Of a DNA stretch of 64,000 nucleotides, positions 35,740 through 45,400 are shown in pieces. The notes below the pieces were generated by a model. The model saw only the letters and a program-made list of their open reading frames with translations, made no database searches and had not been told where the DNA came from. Positions within the stretch are counted from its first letter, which is position 1. Each line of letters opens with the position of its first letter. The position numbers and the translations under genes are program-made. Origin of the DNA: CBFHMJ01 sp965656875 (GTDB lineage: Bacteria; Pseudomonadota; Gammaproteobacteria; Enterobacterales; Alteromonadaceae); the NCBI GenBank assembly GCA_965656875.1, contig CBFHMJ010000041.1:142844-206843 (forward strand), in the 5' to 3' direction.

Positions 35740-36885
35740 ATGAGAACAGAAGAGCAACAACAAGCGTTAGATCATTACATTGAACACTTTCTCGGTGTGC
35801 CGTTGTCTTCATTGATGGAGCCGGTAGGTGATGACCAGGTTGGAGAAAACGTTCGTCATAACGGTGTGTATTTCAACATTAAAGAAGCCAGACAGCAGGA
35901 TGATCCAACATTGCCGCGTGGCGTATGGAGCCATGAACTGAAAACGGCGGACTGGAACAAAGTTCGTCAGGTAGCGATTGATGCCCTCAAGGGAAAAAGT
36001 AAAGATCTGCAATTGGGTGTCTGGTTGTTTGAAGCCAATATTCATAGCTTTGGCTTTGCCGGTGTTGCGCCTTCAGCGATTTTGATTCAGGAGTTATGCG
36101 AGCACTTCTGGGACAATATGCATCCACAAATTCAGGATGGCGATTTGGAATACCGAACCAATCCCATCACCTGGATTAATGACAAACTGACCTTGCATTT
36201 ACGGCTGATTCCACTGACGCATGTGGTGTTGGATGGTGACGAATACAGCTGGGATGATCTGGAAAATGCGCAACGTCATGAACAGTTGAAAAATCAGGGT
36301 AAATTACCCAACAATTGGGAAGGACTGACGCCAAAAGCATTCAAACAACGATTAACGGCGACTGCTTCCGATCATGTTAAACAACAAGTGATCGAGATCA
36401 GGCAAGGACTGGAGGCACTTGATAATCTGCAAGCGTGGTTCGATGATCGCTGTGGTAATGAAAGCCCGGGCTTGCACGATATGACTCAGCTGCTTCATAA
36501 AGTGGATGACTTGTTGACGGATGAACTACAAAAGCGGGGGATTCGATTGTCGGCTGCAGGTGAAGATGAAGCCGATTCACAATCTGACAGTGATGAAGTC
36601 ATTGATGACGGTGGTGCTGGCGGTTCTGGAGATGGTTCTGATGGTGGCACTCCATCACCATTTAAGTTGAAAAATCGTGCAGAAGCGTTTATTTGTTTAC
36701 GAAAAGCGGCTGAGTTTTTGATGCAGGATGATCCGCACAGTCCGGTGCCTTATCTGGTCAATACCGCGATTGAATGGGGTGAGCGCAGTGCGCCTGAGTT
36801 ATATCAGCAATTATTTTTAACTCAGGGTGGTCAGCTTAATATTTTTGAAATAATGGGCCTGGATATTAGTAACGAAAACCGCTGA
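35740..36885 (+). CDS. tssA: T6SS cap protein TssA
   Basis: 381 codons; AAGGA at 35728-35732 fits the second of two tandem ATGs (35737/35740). The ImpA N-terminal domain is seen in DWNKVRQVAIDALKGKSKDLQLGVWLFEA, cut here to KSKDLQLGVWLFEA. A Gly/Asp-rich linker (about 275-305) leads to a C-terminal domain with EAFICLRKAAEFL and HSPVPYLVNTAIEW, as in TssA caps. TssA primes and caps the growing tail. It is 10 bases after tssM. Confidence 0.92.
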   Translation: MRTEEQQQALDHYIEHFLGVPLSSLMEPVGDDQVGENVRHNGVYFNIKEARQQDDPTLPRGVWSHELKTADWNKVRQVAIDALKGKSKDLQLGVWLFEANIHSFGFAGVAPSAILIQELCEHFWDNMHPQIQDGDLEYRTNPITWINDKLTLHLRLIPLTHVVLDGDEYSWDDLENAQRHEQLKNQGKLPNNWEGLTPKAFKQRLTATASDHVKQQVIEIRQGLEALDNLQAWFDDRCGNESPGLHDMTQLLHKVDDLLTDELQKRGIRLSAAGEDEADSQSDSDEVIDDGGAGGSGDGSDGGTPSPFKLKNRAEAFICLRKAAEFLMQDDPHSPVPYLVNTAIEWGERSAPELYQQLFLTQGGQLNIFEIMGLDISNENR

Positions 36886-36917
36886 TATTCACTGAACAGA
36901 TCGTAAGAGAGTCAACG

Positions 36918-38036
36918 ATGGCAATGTTATCGCAATTCCAGTACGAATCGTCTGAACACGGATCAGAGCATCATCCGCTACGACCTAAAAATGCTGAAGT
37001 GCTGGCGTTTAATCGCGAACGTCGATTAGCTGAGGGGGCTTTCTGGTCCAGCTGGCAACGCTTGTTGTTGCCTCAACATGCCATTGTTGAGGAAGAAAGA
37101 CTGGAATGGATGATGCGATTTCGTCAGTGTATGGAGGCATTGAACGTTGCTCAGGCGTCGGCGAAAGAAGCCTGTCAGCAAACGATCACCATGACGAAAA
37201 AACAACGTGATGATCTGTTACATCAGGCTCGTTATCTTTGTGACTGGTACGGTGTTATTACTTTGCTGGAATGGTGGCAACAGCATGATGACTGGGAGTG
37301 TCGCGATTATTGTTATTACATTCACGCTTGTCTGTTAACGGGCGAGTTGGTTAAAGGCCAGCTTGCGCTGGACAAGGGGATGATGCGCTTTTCTGGTGAT
37401 GCATCACTGCTTAAATTAAGCCAGCAGTTATTACAGTTTTATCAGCAATTACCTTTCCCTTTATCTGCCTGTGAGCAGGATTCCTTCCGTATCATTCCGA
37501 TGATGAGTGAGCATCGCAGTGATTTCTGTTGGCAATATGCTGATCCGGAAATTGCTCGACGCTGTAATCTGCCATCATTTGTCAATGATGATGACTGGCT
37601 GAACTGGTACTGGCAATCGGTGAGTGATCCTGATCGGCGTCTGTTTGCGGTTATCGATAAACAATATGGTTTTGTTGGTTCGTTATCATTAGAAATCTAT
37701 CGGGGTGTCGGTTATTTCTATTACTGGTTCGGTAGTGATTTTCAGGGGCAGGGTCTGGGGCCAAAAACCGTGGTGTTTTTACTGAATCTTGCACAGGAAT
37801 ATCTGGGGATGCATTGTTGCTATGCCAAAGTTTTTGACTACAACGTGCCGTCTCAAAAAGCATTAAGCAAAATGGGTTTTGAAACGCTGCCGTTTAATGT
37901 CCAACCACCTTTTGAGAATGAATGGTTTTATCATCTCGGTCCTGAAAAATCAGAGCAGCGACTTTATGAAGAATTAGCTCAGTTACTGGAAGACATGAAT
38001 TCAGTGGTAGAACTGGAAAAGAAAATTATGCTGTGA
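36918..38036 (+). CDS. T6SS-linked protein with C-terminal GNAT acetyltransferase domain
   Basis: 372 codons, 32 bases after tssA. Residues 1-185 are helical and look like a TPR/Sel1-type or unknown domain (repeated pattern with LCDWYGVITLLEWW and ACLLTGELVKGQLAL). Residues about 190-350 form a GNAT domain: RIIPMMSE start, QGQGLGPKTV as the acetyl-CoA loop, and NVPSQKALSKMGFE near the end, in the RimJ/RimL style. It is the last gene of the T6SS run. It might acetylate a machine part or an effector. Function not established; the GNAT call is firm. Confidence 0.75.
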   Translation: MAMLSQFQYESSEHGSEHHPLRPKNAEVLAFNRERRLAEGAFWSSWQRLLLPQHAIVEEERLEWMMRFRQCMEALNVAQASAKEACQQTITMTKKQRDDLLHQARYLCDWYGVITLLEWWQQHDDWECRDYCYYIHACLLTGELVKGQLALDKGMMRFSGDASLLKLSQQLLQFYQQLPFPLSACEQDSFRIIPMMSEHRSDFCWQYADPEIARRCNLPSFVNDDDWLNWYWQSVSDPDRRLFAVIDKQYGFVGSLSLEIYRGVGYFYYWFGSDFQGQGLGPKTVVFLLNLAQEYLGMHCCYAKVFDYNVPSQKALSKMGFETLPFNVQPPFENEWFYHLGPEKSEQRLYEELAQLLEDMNSVVELEKKIML

Positions 38037-38126
38037 TGGTTTTGAATATTTGTTGGATTGAAGGGAGTTCTGGTGAAGCCCGGGGAGTTGTCTTCAATTA
38101 ACTATCACTTTTGATGATACATATAA

Positions 38127-38162
38127 AAACGCCCTGACGATCCTGCCAGGGCGTTTTGTTTT
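38127..38162 (+). terminator. Terminator after the T6SS operon
   Basis: ACGCCCTG (38129-38136) pairs with CAGGGCGT (38147-38154), extended by flanking A/T pairs, with a T-rich tail after it. It closes the long operon that starts near 22 kb. Confidence 0.85.
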
Positions 38163-38544
38163 CAGGGTTGGGATTGCAGTTAACTCGGTCCAGGGATGAT
38201 AGATTAGAGTATTCGTGGTCGAGTTTGGGTATTGCATGGTCTTGCTTGTATTGCTCCATCACTTGTCTGTGTTACTCCATTAATAGTGCTCTGTTGTTTC
38301 CCGAATACTGGTTGGGGGTTCGGGTTTGTTTACTTCAGTTTACTTATACAAACGAAACGTTATTTGAAATTCTATTCGAGTTTCTGGCGGTGCCTTTGTT
38401 CAGGCTCTTGTTCAAGCTTTTGGTGAACTCATAGGCGTTTATCCTGATTTTCATGACAGTGATTCAGAATAGCTGAATCTCCTGCCATGACTTTGCCTGA
38501 ATGCCTTTGAATTAGAGCTGGAACAACGAGTAAAGTCAGGGTTG
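38163..38544. other. Intergenic stretch, no gene seen
   Basis: Reading frames here are Cys- and Leu-rich without ribosome-binding sites or recognisable motifs, so I treat them as chance. Nothing else noted between the T6SS terminator and the end of yebG. Confidence 0.5.
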
Positions 38545-38946
38545 CTAAGCGACGCTTTTGATATCTGGCTTAGCGTCAGCTTTTTTAGTGGTCTTTTTAG
38601 CAGATGCTTTTGGCTCGGCTGCATCTGTTTCATCGTCGTTAGCGTCTTCTGTTTTTGTTTTTTCAGCACTGGCCGCATCAGCTTTCTTGTCACTTGTTTT
38701 GCTGGTGGCTGGACGCTTTTTCGCTTGCAGTGCGTAAAGCATTTCTTCGCGATTTTTCGCCAGGTAGATGCTTAACTCTTCTTTTGCCGGATCATCTAAT
38801 TCAATAGAAGCACTACCAAGTAGTGTGGAGATATCTTCTGCGATATCTAACATACGATCATATTCGTCAGCGGATTTTTTGTCGGCAAATGTCATAACTT
38901 CTTTACCTCCATTTCTGACGACGACATAGCGAGTTTCAACAGCCAT
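38545..38946 (-). CDS. yebG: SOS-regulated DNA damage-inducible protein YebG
   Basis: 133 codons. Residues 1-85 match YebG: AVETRYVVVRNG, then KKSADEYDRMLDIAEDI and an AKNREEMLYAL-type segment. The C-terminal tail (about 90-133) is a Lys/Ala/Asp/Thr-rich stretch reminiscent of histone-like tails and longer than in E. coli YebG (96 residues). A perfect LexA-type box lies 23 bases upstream, so LexA control is strongly indicated. Its exact role in DNA damage response is not known. Confidence 0.9.
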   Translation of the reverse strand: MAVETRYVVVRNGGKEVMTFADKKSADEYDRMLDIAEDISTLLGSASIELDDPAKEELSIYLAKNREEMLYALQAKKRPATSKTSDKKADAASAEKTKTEDANDDETDAAEPKASAKKTTKKADAKPDIKSVA

Positions 38947-38968
38947 TGGTTACCTCTGAAAGTTGCTT

Positions 38969-38988
38969 TACTGTAAGTAAATACAGTA
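38969..38988 (-). promoter_or_regulatory. LexA (SOS) box upstream of yebG
   Basis: TACTGT-8 bases-ACAGTA, with the CTGT(N8)ACAG core perfectly kept and an AT-rich spacer. It sits just before yebG on the minus strand. Confidence 0.9.
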
Positions 38989-39111
38989 TATGCCGAATCG
39001 TTTTTTATGCAATAGCCGATACAAAAAAATAACAAGATTTTGTGGTGATGCCTGCAAGGGTCTGTAAATCATGGAGGAGGTGGAGAAGTGGTGATAATAA
39101 CAGGCTGATCT

Positions 39112-39145
39112 ATATAAAAAAGGCGGTGATAGTATTATCACCGCC
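39112..39145 (-). terminator. Terminator of the peroxidase-chemoreceptor operon
   Basis: Arms GGCGGTGATA and TATCACCGCC (39122-39131, 39136-39145) pair perfectly over 10 bp with a four-base loop. On the minus strand the stem is followed by a run of T. Confidence 0.9.
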
Positions 39146-39170
39146 CTGGAAATATGCTGTTCAAACGATG

Positions 39171-40772
39171 TTACAGCTTAAACTGACTCATGCTCAGAGT
39201 TACCTGATTCAATGCTTTATCCAGTAGTGACTGACCGGATTTCAGTGAATCAGTGGTAGTGGCTGTGTTATCCGCTACCTGGTTAATGCTGGACATGTGA
39301 TCGTTAATCTGACCCATGCTGTGTTGTTGCTGTTCTGTCTCATCAGCAATCGACAGATTCATTTGTTCGATGATTGAAATACTGTCGCCGATTTGATTCA
39401 GTGCCACACTTACGTCATTACTCTGAGTCACACAATTCAGGGCCAGTTCTCGGCCTTGTTGCATGACTTCGCGAGCGGCATCAACACGGGTATGAATGTT
39501 TGAAATGGTTGACTGAATATTCTCTGTAGACTCACGGGTTTTATTCGCCAGTGCGCGAACTTCATCAGCAACAACGGCAAATCCGCGACCTGCTTCACCC
39601 GCTCGTGCAGCTTCGATAGCGGCATTCAGTGCCAGTAAATTGGTTTGATCGGCAATTTCTTCGATCACGTTTAACAGATTACTGATATTACTGCTGTCTG
39701 ATGCCAGCTGTTGAATGGTCTCACTGGCCGCCGAAACTTCATTTGCCAGGCGATTTATATTGGAGCTGGCGTCTTCAACCAGCGTCATGCTGTCTCGAGC
39801 ATCATCACTGATTTGGCGCGCCTGATCTTTAGCGGTTGTTGAACGTTCTCTTACACCGCTTACCGCAGCCGTCATTTGTTCAATGGCGATATTGGTTTCT
39901 TCCAGTCGTGATTTTTGCTGTGCAACACCCTGGTGTGTGTCCTGAGCCAGGTCACCAAAGCCTGAAATCGTTTGATGGGCCTGTCTAAGCGCAGACTGAG
40001 TATCACTAACCAGTTCATGAATACGAGAGATGAACAAATCAATTTCGTCTGCCAGATCACCAATTTCATCACTACGGTTGAGATTCAGGCGTTGTGTTAA
40101 GTCACCATCACCACGAGCAAGGTCAATAATTGCTGTTAATAGCTGCTTCAATGGTTTAGTCAGACTAACCGCAAGATAAAGAGCAATGGCAGCACCAATT
40201 CCAATCGTCAGAATCAGCATAACGTTACTTAGCCATAACGTGCTGGAGATCAGGGATTCAGTGCGTTGCTTATATTGGCCGGATGCCATCAGACTGGCTT
40301 TTACCAGGTCATCCAGGTCAACGCCGAGCTGGCGATCAATCTGAGTCAGTGCCCGCTCATCCGGCAGGACAGTCAGGTTACTGTTGCCGATCCGTTGTTT
40401 ATTCAGTTTGTACCATTCGGTTGCGGCTTGTTCGATTCGATTAAAGTCAGCGTTAACGCCTAGTGCCTGAGACGCAACTTTTGCAGTGGCCAGTTCCTTG
40501 TTAAAACGGCTTTCGTAATCATTGAGTCGGGTAAGCGCATCAGCACTGTTTGTAAACTGAATTCTGGCCAGTTCGCGATTTACCAGGTCACGGCTGGAAC
40601 GAAATAAATCCCAGGAGGCACGACTGCTTGAAACAGCTTTTAACGGCGATTCGAAAACGTCCAGAGCGCTGTCACCCAGCCGGTTTAACTGAATACTCTG
40701 ATACACACCGAGCAAACTGAATAGCAAAATGAGTAAGCCAAAACCGCCCCATAATTTGTGTTTAATGGTCAT
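39171..40772 (-). CDS. Methyl-accepting chemotaxis protein
   Basis: 533 codons. TM1 (about 8-28), a periplasmic four-helix bundle-like sensor of about 145 residues, TM2 (about 180-203), HAMP (204-257) and a cytoplasmic signalling hairpin with the invariant tip sequence around LALNAAIEAARAGEAGRGF. The C-terminus ends in LSMSQFKL, without a CheR/CheB pentapeptide. The gene starts 15 bases after the stop of a periplasmic cytochrome c peroxidase gene and shares its transcript, which suggests the receptor responds to something connected with peroxide or redox state. Confidence 0.93.
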   Translation of the reverse strand: MTIKHKLWGGFGLLILLFSLLGVYQSIQLNRLGDSALDVFESPLKAVSSSRASWDLFRSSRDLVNRELARIQFTNSADALTRLNDYESRFNKELATAKVASQALGVNADFNRIEQAATEWYKLNKQRIGNSNLTVLPDERALTQIDRQLGVDLDDLVKASLMASGQYKQRTESLISSTLWLSNVMLILTIGIGAAIALYLAVSLTKPLKQLLTAIIDLARGDGDLTQRLNLNRSDEIGDLADEIDLFISRIHELVSDTQSALRQAHQTISGFGDLAQDTHQGVAQQKSRLEETNIAIEQMTAAVSGVRERSTTAKDQARQISDDARDSMTLVEDASSNINRLANEVSAASETIQQLASDSSNISNLLNVIEEIADQTNLLALNAAIEAARAGEAGRGFAVVADEVRALANKTRESTENIQSTISNIHTRVDAAREVMQQGRELALNCVTQSNDVSVALNQIGDSISIIEQMNLSIADETEQQQHSMGQINDHMSSINQVADNTATTTDSLKSGQSLLDKALNQVTLSMSQFKL

Positions 40773-40787
40773 TGTCAGCGTCCTTTA

Positions 40788-41792
40788 TTAAATTGGTAAA
40801 ATAGGCAGGCTTACAGGTACATCTTCACCCTGAAGGCTTTCAAGGAATGCGATAATTAGCTTCACATCGCCAGAACTGAGTGCAACAGACTGCATGTCTT
40901 GTGACAACGTTTCTCGTTGTAACCCGCCCATGATGTAGTGGCTCATGACCTGTTCGAGGTTTTTCAGGCTACCGTCATGCATGTAAGGGGCTCTGAGTGT
41001 AATGTTGCGTAGCCCGGGTGTTTTAAAGGATTGATTGTCAGTTGGATCACCACTGACAACACCACGTCCGTTATCATTGCCGGGTAAACCTATGTCGTGG
41101 AATTTGTTATCTGTAAAATTCCAGCCTGAGTGACACGCGGCACAGTTGGCTTTTGTATTGAACAAACGGAAGCCTTCTTTTGCATCGTCAGAAATCGCAT
41201 CATCATCGCCTTGCACCCATAAATCAAATGGAGCGGTGCCGGATACGATTGTTCGTTCATACGTGGCAATGGCTTTAAGCAGATTATTAATGGTCATGCC
41301 ATCAGGGAATACTTTATTGAACTGTGTAACGTAACCGGGAACCTTTTCAAGTCGTTCAACGACGACCGGAAGTGGAACGTTCATTTCTCCCGGGGATTCC
41401 ACGGGGCCAATTATCTGTGTTTCAAGCGTTGCCGCTCGGCCATCCCAGAAGAATTTATCTCCCCAGGCCATATTGAGAATAGTGGGTGAGTGTCGATCAA
41501 GAGTTTTCCCCTGGCCACCAAATGCGCCTGGAACACCATCTTCCCAGCCCAGTGAAGGGTTGTGACAGGTGGCACAGGTCATGTTGAAGTTTCTGCTAAG
41601 CCTTTGATCAAAAAATAACATTTTGCCTAACTGTGCTTTTTCGGCACTGTATGGGTTGTCGGCGGGGAATGGAATCGTGGTTGGTCGTTTATAAGCTTTT
41701 CTGAATCCTTCGAGCTCTGGGTCTTCGGCGGCGGTTGCCAGATTAATACCAGCAATAACCAGGGCAGCAGTTACAAACAGTTTGCGGATCAT
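40788..41792 (-). CDS. Periplasmic di-heme cytochrome c peroxidase (CcpA/MauG family)
   Basis: 334 codons with a signal peptide (cleavage after ATA near 21-22). Two heme sites, CATCH (73-77) and CAACH (217-221), and the family blocks LFFDQRLS, GRAATLETQ and PYMHDGSLKNLEQVM. Length and order match bacterial di-heme peroxidases, which reduce H2O2 with electrons from cytochrome c. It is the first gene of an operon with a chemoreceptor. The upstream gap holds no gene on this strand. Confidence 0.92.
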   Translation of the reverse strand: MIRKLFVTAALVIAGINLATAAEDPELEGFRKAYKRPTTIPFPADNPYSAEKAQLGKMLFFDQRLSRNFNMTCATCHNPSLGWEDGVPGAFGGQGKTLDRHSPTILNMAWGDKFFWDGRAATLETQIIGPVESPGEMNVPLPVVVERLEKVPGYVTQFNKVFPDGMTINNLLKAIATYERTIVSGTAPFDLWVQGDDDAISDDAKEGFRLFNTKANCAACHSGWNFTDNKFHDIGLPGNDNGRGVVSGDPTDNQSFKTPGLRNITLRAPYMHDGSLKNLEQVMSHYIMGGLQRETLSQDMQSVALSSGDVKLIIAFLESLQGEDVPVSLPILPI

Positions 41793-42161
41793 TTTTTTCT
41801 CCTGATCTAATATTCTGAGCTACCAGACAGCATTTACAGACAGCATGTAAACGTAGCGGTTACTGTGTGATGGCTCGAAATAATCGCATGTTCACAATGT
41901 GGTGTATCATTTCATCCTTGTTTACAGGATGTCTTTGTGAATGCAAGGGTGTAATTATTACCTTTTAGTTACTAAAGGGTTATATTTAATTTTTATAGTG
42001 CCCTTACATCCTGGATCTGTTGACCCTTGATGGTGATTTAAATCCGTTACATCGGCGAATGATCATCATTTTGTTTCTTAAATATATATTTAGATAACCT
42101 AAAGTAGCTAAAATTAATTTTTAACTACTAATTATCATAACCGAATTTAATCCAATTCGTA
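41793..42161. other. Intergenic region between divergent peroxidase and VgrG genes
   Basis: AT-rich, with several small hairpins (for example CATCCT/AGGATG near 41914-41932). No open frame of note. It should contain the promoters of both divergent units, but no consensus -35/-10 pair stands out. Confidence 0.4.
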
Positions 42162-42227
42162 CTGTATTACCAAGGAGTTAATTAAATGAAGACTGAAAAA
42201 TTGTCATTTGGGCGTCCTTGGTAACAG
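42162..42227 (+). promoter_or_regulatory. Inverted repeat that buries the ribosome-binding site of a 12-codon ORF
   Basis: TACCAAGGA (42168-42176) pairs perfectly with TCCTTGGTA (42215-42223). The stem continues with CTGT (42162-42165) and ACAG (42224-42227) after a two-base bulge. The AAGGAG of the short ORF lies inside the 5' arm, its ATG in the loop, and its stop codon in the 3' arm. A second hairpin, AACAGAC (42223-42229) with GTCTGTT (42238-42244), uses some of the same bases and so competes with the base of the first. Confidence 0.55.
42186..42224 (+). CDS. 12-codon micro-ORF in the vgrG leader
   Basis: ATG nine bases after a strong AAGGAG; the peptide is MKTEKLSFGRPW. Its translation would need opening of the surrounding stem, and ribosomes on it would disrupt that stem. 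This is the layout of a leader peptide or attenuator, or of a very small functional peptide. No homologue is known to me. It lies 265 bases before the VgrG start. Confidence 0.35.
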   Translation: MKTEKLSFGRPW

Positions 42228-42489
42228 ACAGAGTTTTGTCTGTTCGTCATTTACCATTTAACGTAGAAACAGGTTGCTTTACCGTGTGTGTAAAAATGAA
42301 ACTATTGAGGTATGAACTGAGTTTCCAGGCCTGAACAGTGTGTGAAAAGAAACCCATTACCGCGCTGAGTTTTACCCGCCAACTATCTTTTTTTGCTTTT
42401 GAAAATTAAAAACCCTTTAAATTCAGGTTCTTACTTGTTGGCATTCTTCGTGCTTTTGCTGGGTATTGATTAATACCTGGCGGGTAAAT

Positions 42490-45400
42490 ATGACTGATGC
42501 ATTTGATCCGGGGCATCTGGACGCAATAGCGATAGAAGAAGAGCGGCGACAGACCCGGCCAATAGCCCTGGATATTGATGGCTCATTCAGTGGTCATACA
42601 TTAAATGATGACTTTCTGCGTGTGACATCTTTTCAAGGCGATGAAAGTGTATCGCAGCCTTATCAGTTTAATCTGGAACTGAGAGCGAATGATTTGGATG
42701 TGCAGGATATTGATGCACAGGAATCACTGGTTGAGCTAATGGGGCCTGATTTGCTCGGATTATGGGCGCGAGTCAGAGTTGCTATGCCGTATACTGTGGA
42801 TCGGTTTGAAGGGCCAGATCCATCTTTGCCTCCTTCCTGGGAAGATGCCACGCCATCTCGGTTTTTTCATGGCGTGATTAATGGTGTCACAATGGCCGCG
42901 CCGGGTATTTATAATCTGACTATCGCATCGCCGCTGATTATGCTGACTTTTCGGAATCGGTATCACGTATTTCGTGATCATGATATGGAATCGCTGATTC
43001 GGGAGGTTTTAAAGCCTGAGACTGATCGTTACAAGCTGACATTGCAGTTCAAGCTGGAAGGGATTACGGCGAATCGGGTGCAGGACTGGTTGCAGGCCGG
43101 AGAAAATGATCTCGCTTTTCTGCAACGTGTGATGGCAAAAGCATCTATCCACTTTTACGCAATACATGAACAAAATCAGCTAACGCTGGTGTTCTCCAAT
43201 CAGACAACCACCTCACAAGAAGTCGCCATTCCGGGCGCGAGTCAGACACCGCTGGCGCTACGATACAGCTATACCGATTTAAAAGCGGTTGGTGCGCAGC
43301 AAAGTGATTTGTTCATGGAGTTGCGTTATCAACTAAAAATGACGCCGCAAACAGCTCGTTCCGTGTTAACCCGAACAGAGGCACAATGGGAGAGCAATAA
43401 AGTCGCGGGCTTTATCAGTTACGATGAAAAACCGACCGGCGAAGCGACGGACTCTAATTTTCTGCATCATCGTTATTATGCTTACGGCACGAATGACGAA
43501 GAGTCCAAACAGCAGCTCACCCGTATTTACCAACAGATGGACACAGACGAAAGTTCGATTTCTGGTGTGTCTACCTCGCCATTATTAAGCCCGGGTTATA
43601 CCTTCGAGTTAACTCAGGCGGCTAATATCAATAATCAGATGGGTAATCTGATGCGCACCCAGTTCAGCGGCAAAGTGTTTGTCGTTACCCGGGTATCACA
43701 TAAAGTGACCGATGGTGAAGCGTATTCCGGACAAATTGAAGCGACGGAAGTCGTGGATTCAGGGAATTACGAAGGCACGATGATCACGCCATTCAGTATG
43801 GATGACACGCATCAGGGCAGTGTGATTGCACAAGTTGTTGAATCGGTTGCACCGAAAGGCTGGCGTTATCGAGAGAAGAATAACTTTCAGGTTGAATCCA
43901 GTACGTATCAGTTTGATGACAATGTAGAACATGAAAAAGGTTGTCTGGTGCGTTTTGCTACGGCCTCAGGTGATGAAGATGTGTTCTGGGTGCGGTTATC
44001 GGCTCAAATGCAGACTGCGCCTGAAGTCAATGCAATGGTGTTGATCTCCCGTAGTAATGACGAGAGTGAATTACCGGAAATTAGCAGTGTGCTGGCATCT
44101 CATGGCTCTAAAACCATCCAACCAGCTGACCGTCGCAAAGAGTCATGGACGGCAAATACCAGTTGGGGTAGCAATTATTCCACCAGTTATGGCGACAGCA
44201 TTGGGATGCGGTTTGGTTATTTTTCACCAGTTGATTTCAACGGTGCGAAACAGATTGTTGAAAGTGCTTACGACAATCCGGACATGTTGTCAGGTAACTA
44301 TAAGGACAGTAGTTACAACATTGGCGGCTCGTATGGTTTTTCTGAAAGTGACAATGGGGCTGATGGCGTACTGAGTGCCAGCGTGTCTCAGGGCAGTAAT
44401 TACAACGAGAATCATGGCTTAATTAGTTATGGTTACAGTGATATTGGCACCAGTCAGAATTATTCCCAGGTAGGTAAAAGTGTCAGTAAATCAGTGATTG
44501 GCGATTATTCAGGGGAGGTGGATAAAGCGGCGCCGAGTTTTGTGAATGGCAACGTGCCGGACCAGTCCATTATCGATCTGGCTGATGAGCTGGTGGATGG
44601 TGATACCTACAGTGAAAATACTATTCGTAACCGTACCATTAATTTATCCGGTATTGGCACGGATGCGCCAACCTGGACGGACCCTTCGGCCACGGTGTTC
44701 TCTAACTCTGAAACGTTGGGCGACACGGTAAGTTTATCTAAGACCACTGGCGATACTAATACGACCAATCAAACCACAGGTAATAACACGCATAAAAACA
44801 CGATGCAGGGGAATACAACCAGCAATTCAACGACCCTCGGCAACAACGACAATACTAATATTCAATTAGGTAACAACACATCTCAATCGATCCAGATTGG
44901 TAATACCACCAGTAGTAATCTGCAAATAGGCAATACGACGGGCAGTAATACGACAATTGGTGATACCACTAACACCCAGATGCAGATCGGCAAATCAACA
45001 TCTACATCCACTCATATTGGTGATTCAAAAAATACCAGTACTACCGTTGGCGACACCAAAAACAGTACGACGGTGACGGGTGACAAAAATGAATCATCTA
45101 CCGTGACGGGTGATTCCGATGTGAATTCATCGAATGTTGGGATCAACAACCAGGTATCGACCAATCTGGCGCTGAATAATAGTTTTACAGCGTCCCTGAG
45201 CATGGATAACCGGATGTCCACCACGTTGGGCAATGCTAACTCAACCGAAATTTTCCTTGGACTACGAAACAGTGTCTCGATGCAGATGGGCATGTTTAAC
45301 AGCATGAGTATGACACTGGGGCCCAGTTACGACATGTCGCTCAAACTGGCATCGGCTACCAGCATGGGAATCAAAATGGGATCGTCGGCGGATTTATCAA

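Noticed and set aside
38156..38434. 92-codon plus-strand reading frame after the T6SS terminator
   Set aside because: Starts inside the terminator, no ribosome-binding site, odd Cys/Leu-rich composition and no recognisable motif.
42001..42060. FNR-type box in the gap upstream of the cytochrome c peroxidase
   Set aside because: Only one half-site-like TTGAT is seen; the palindromic partner is missing.
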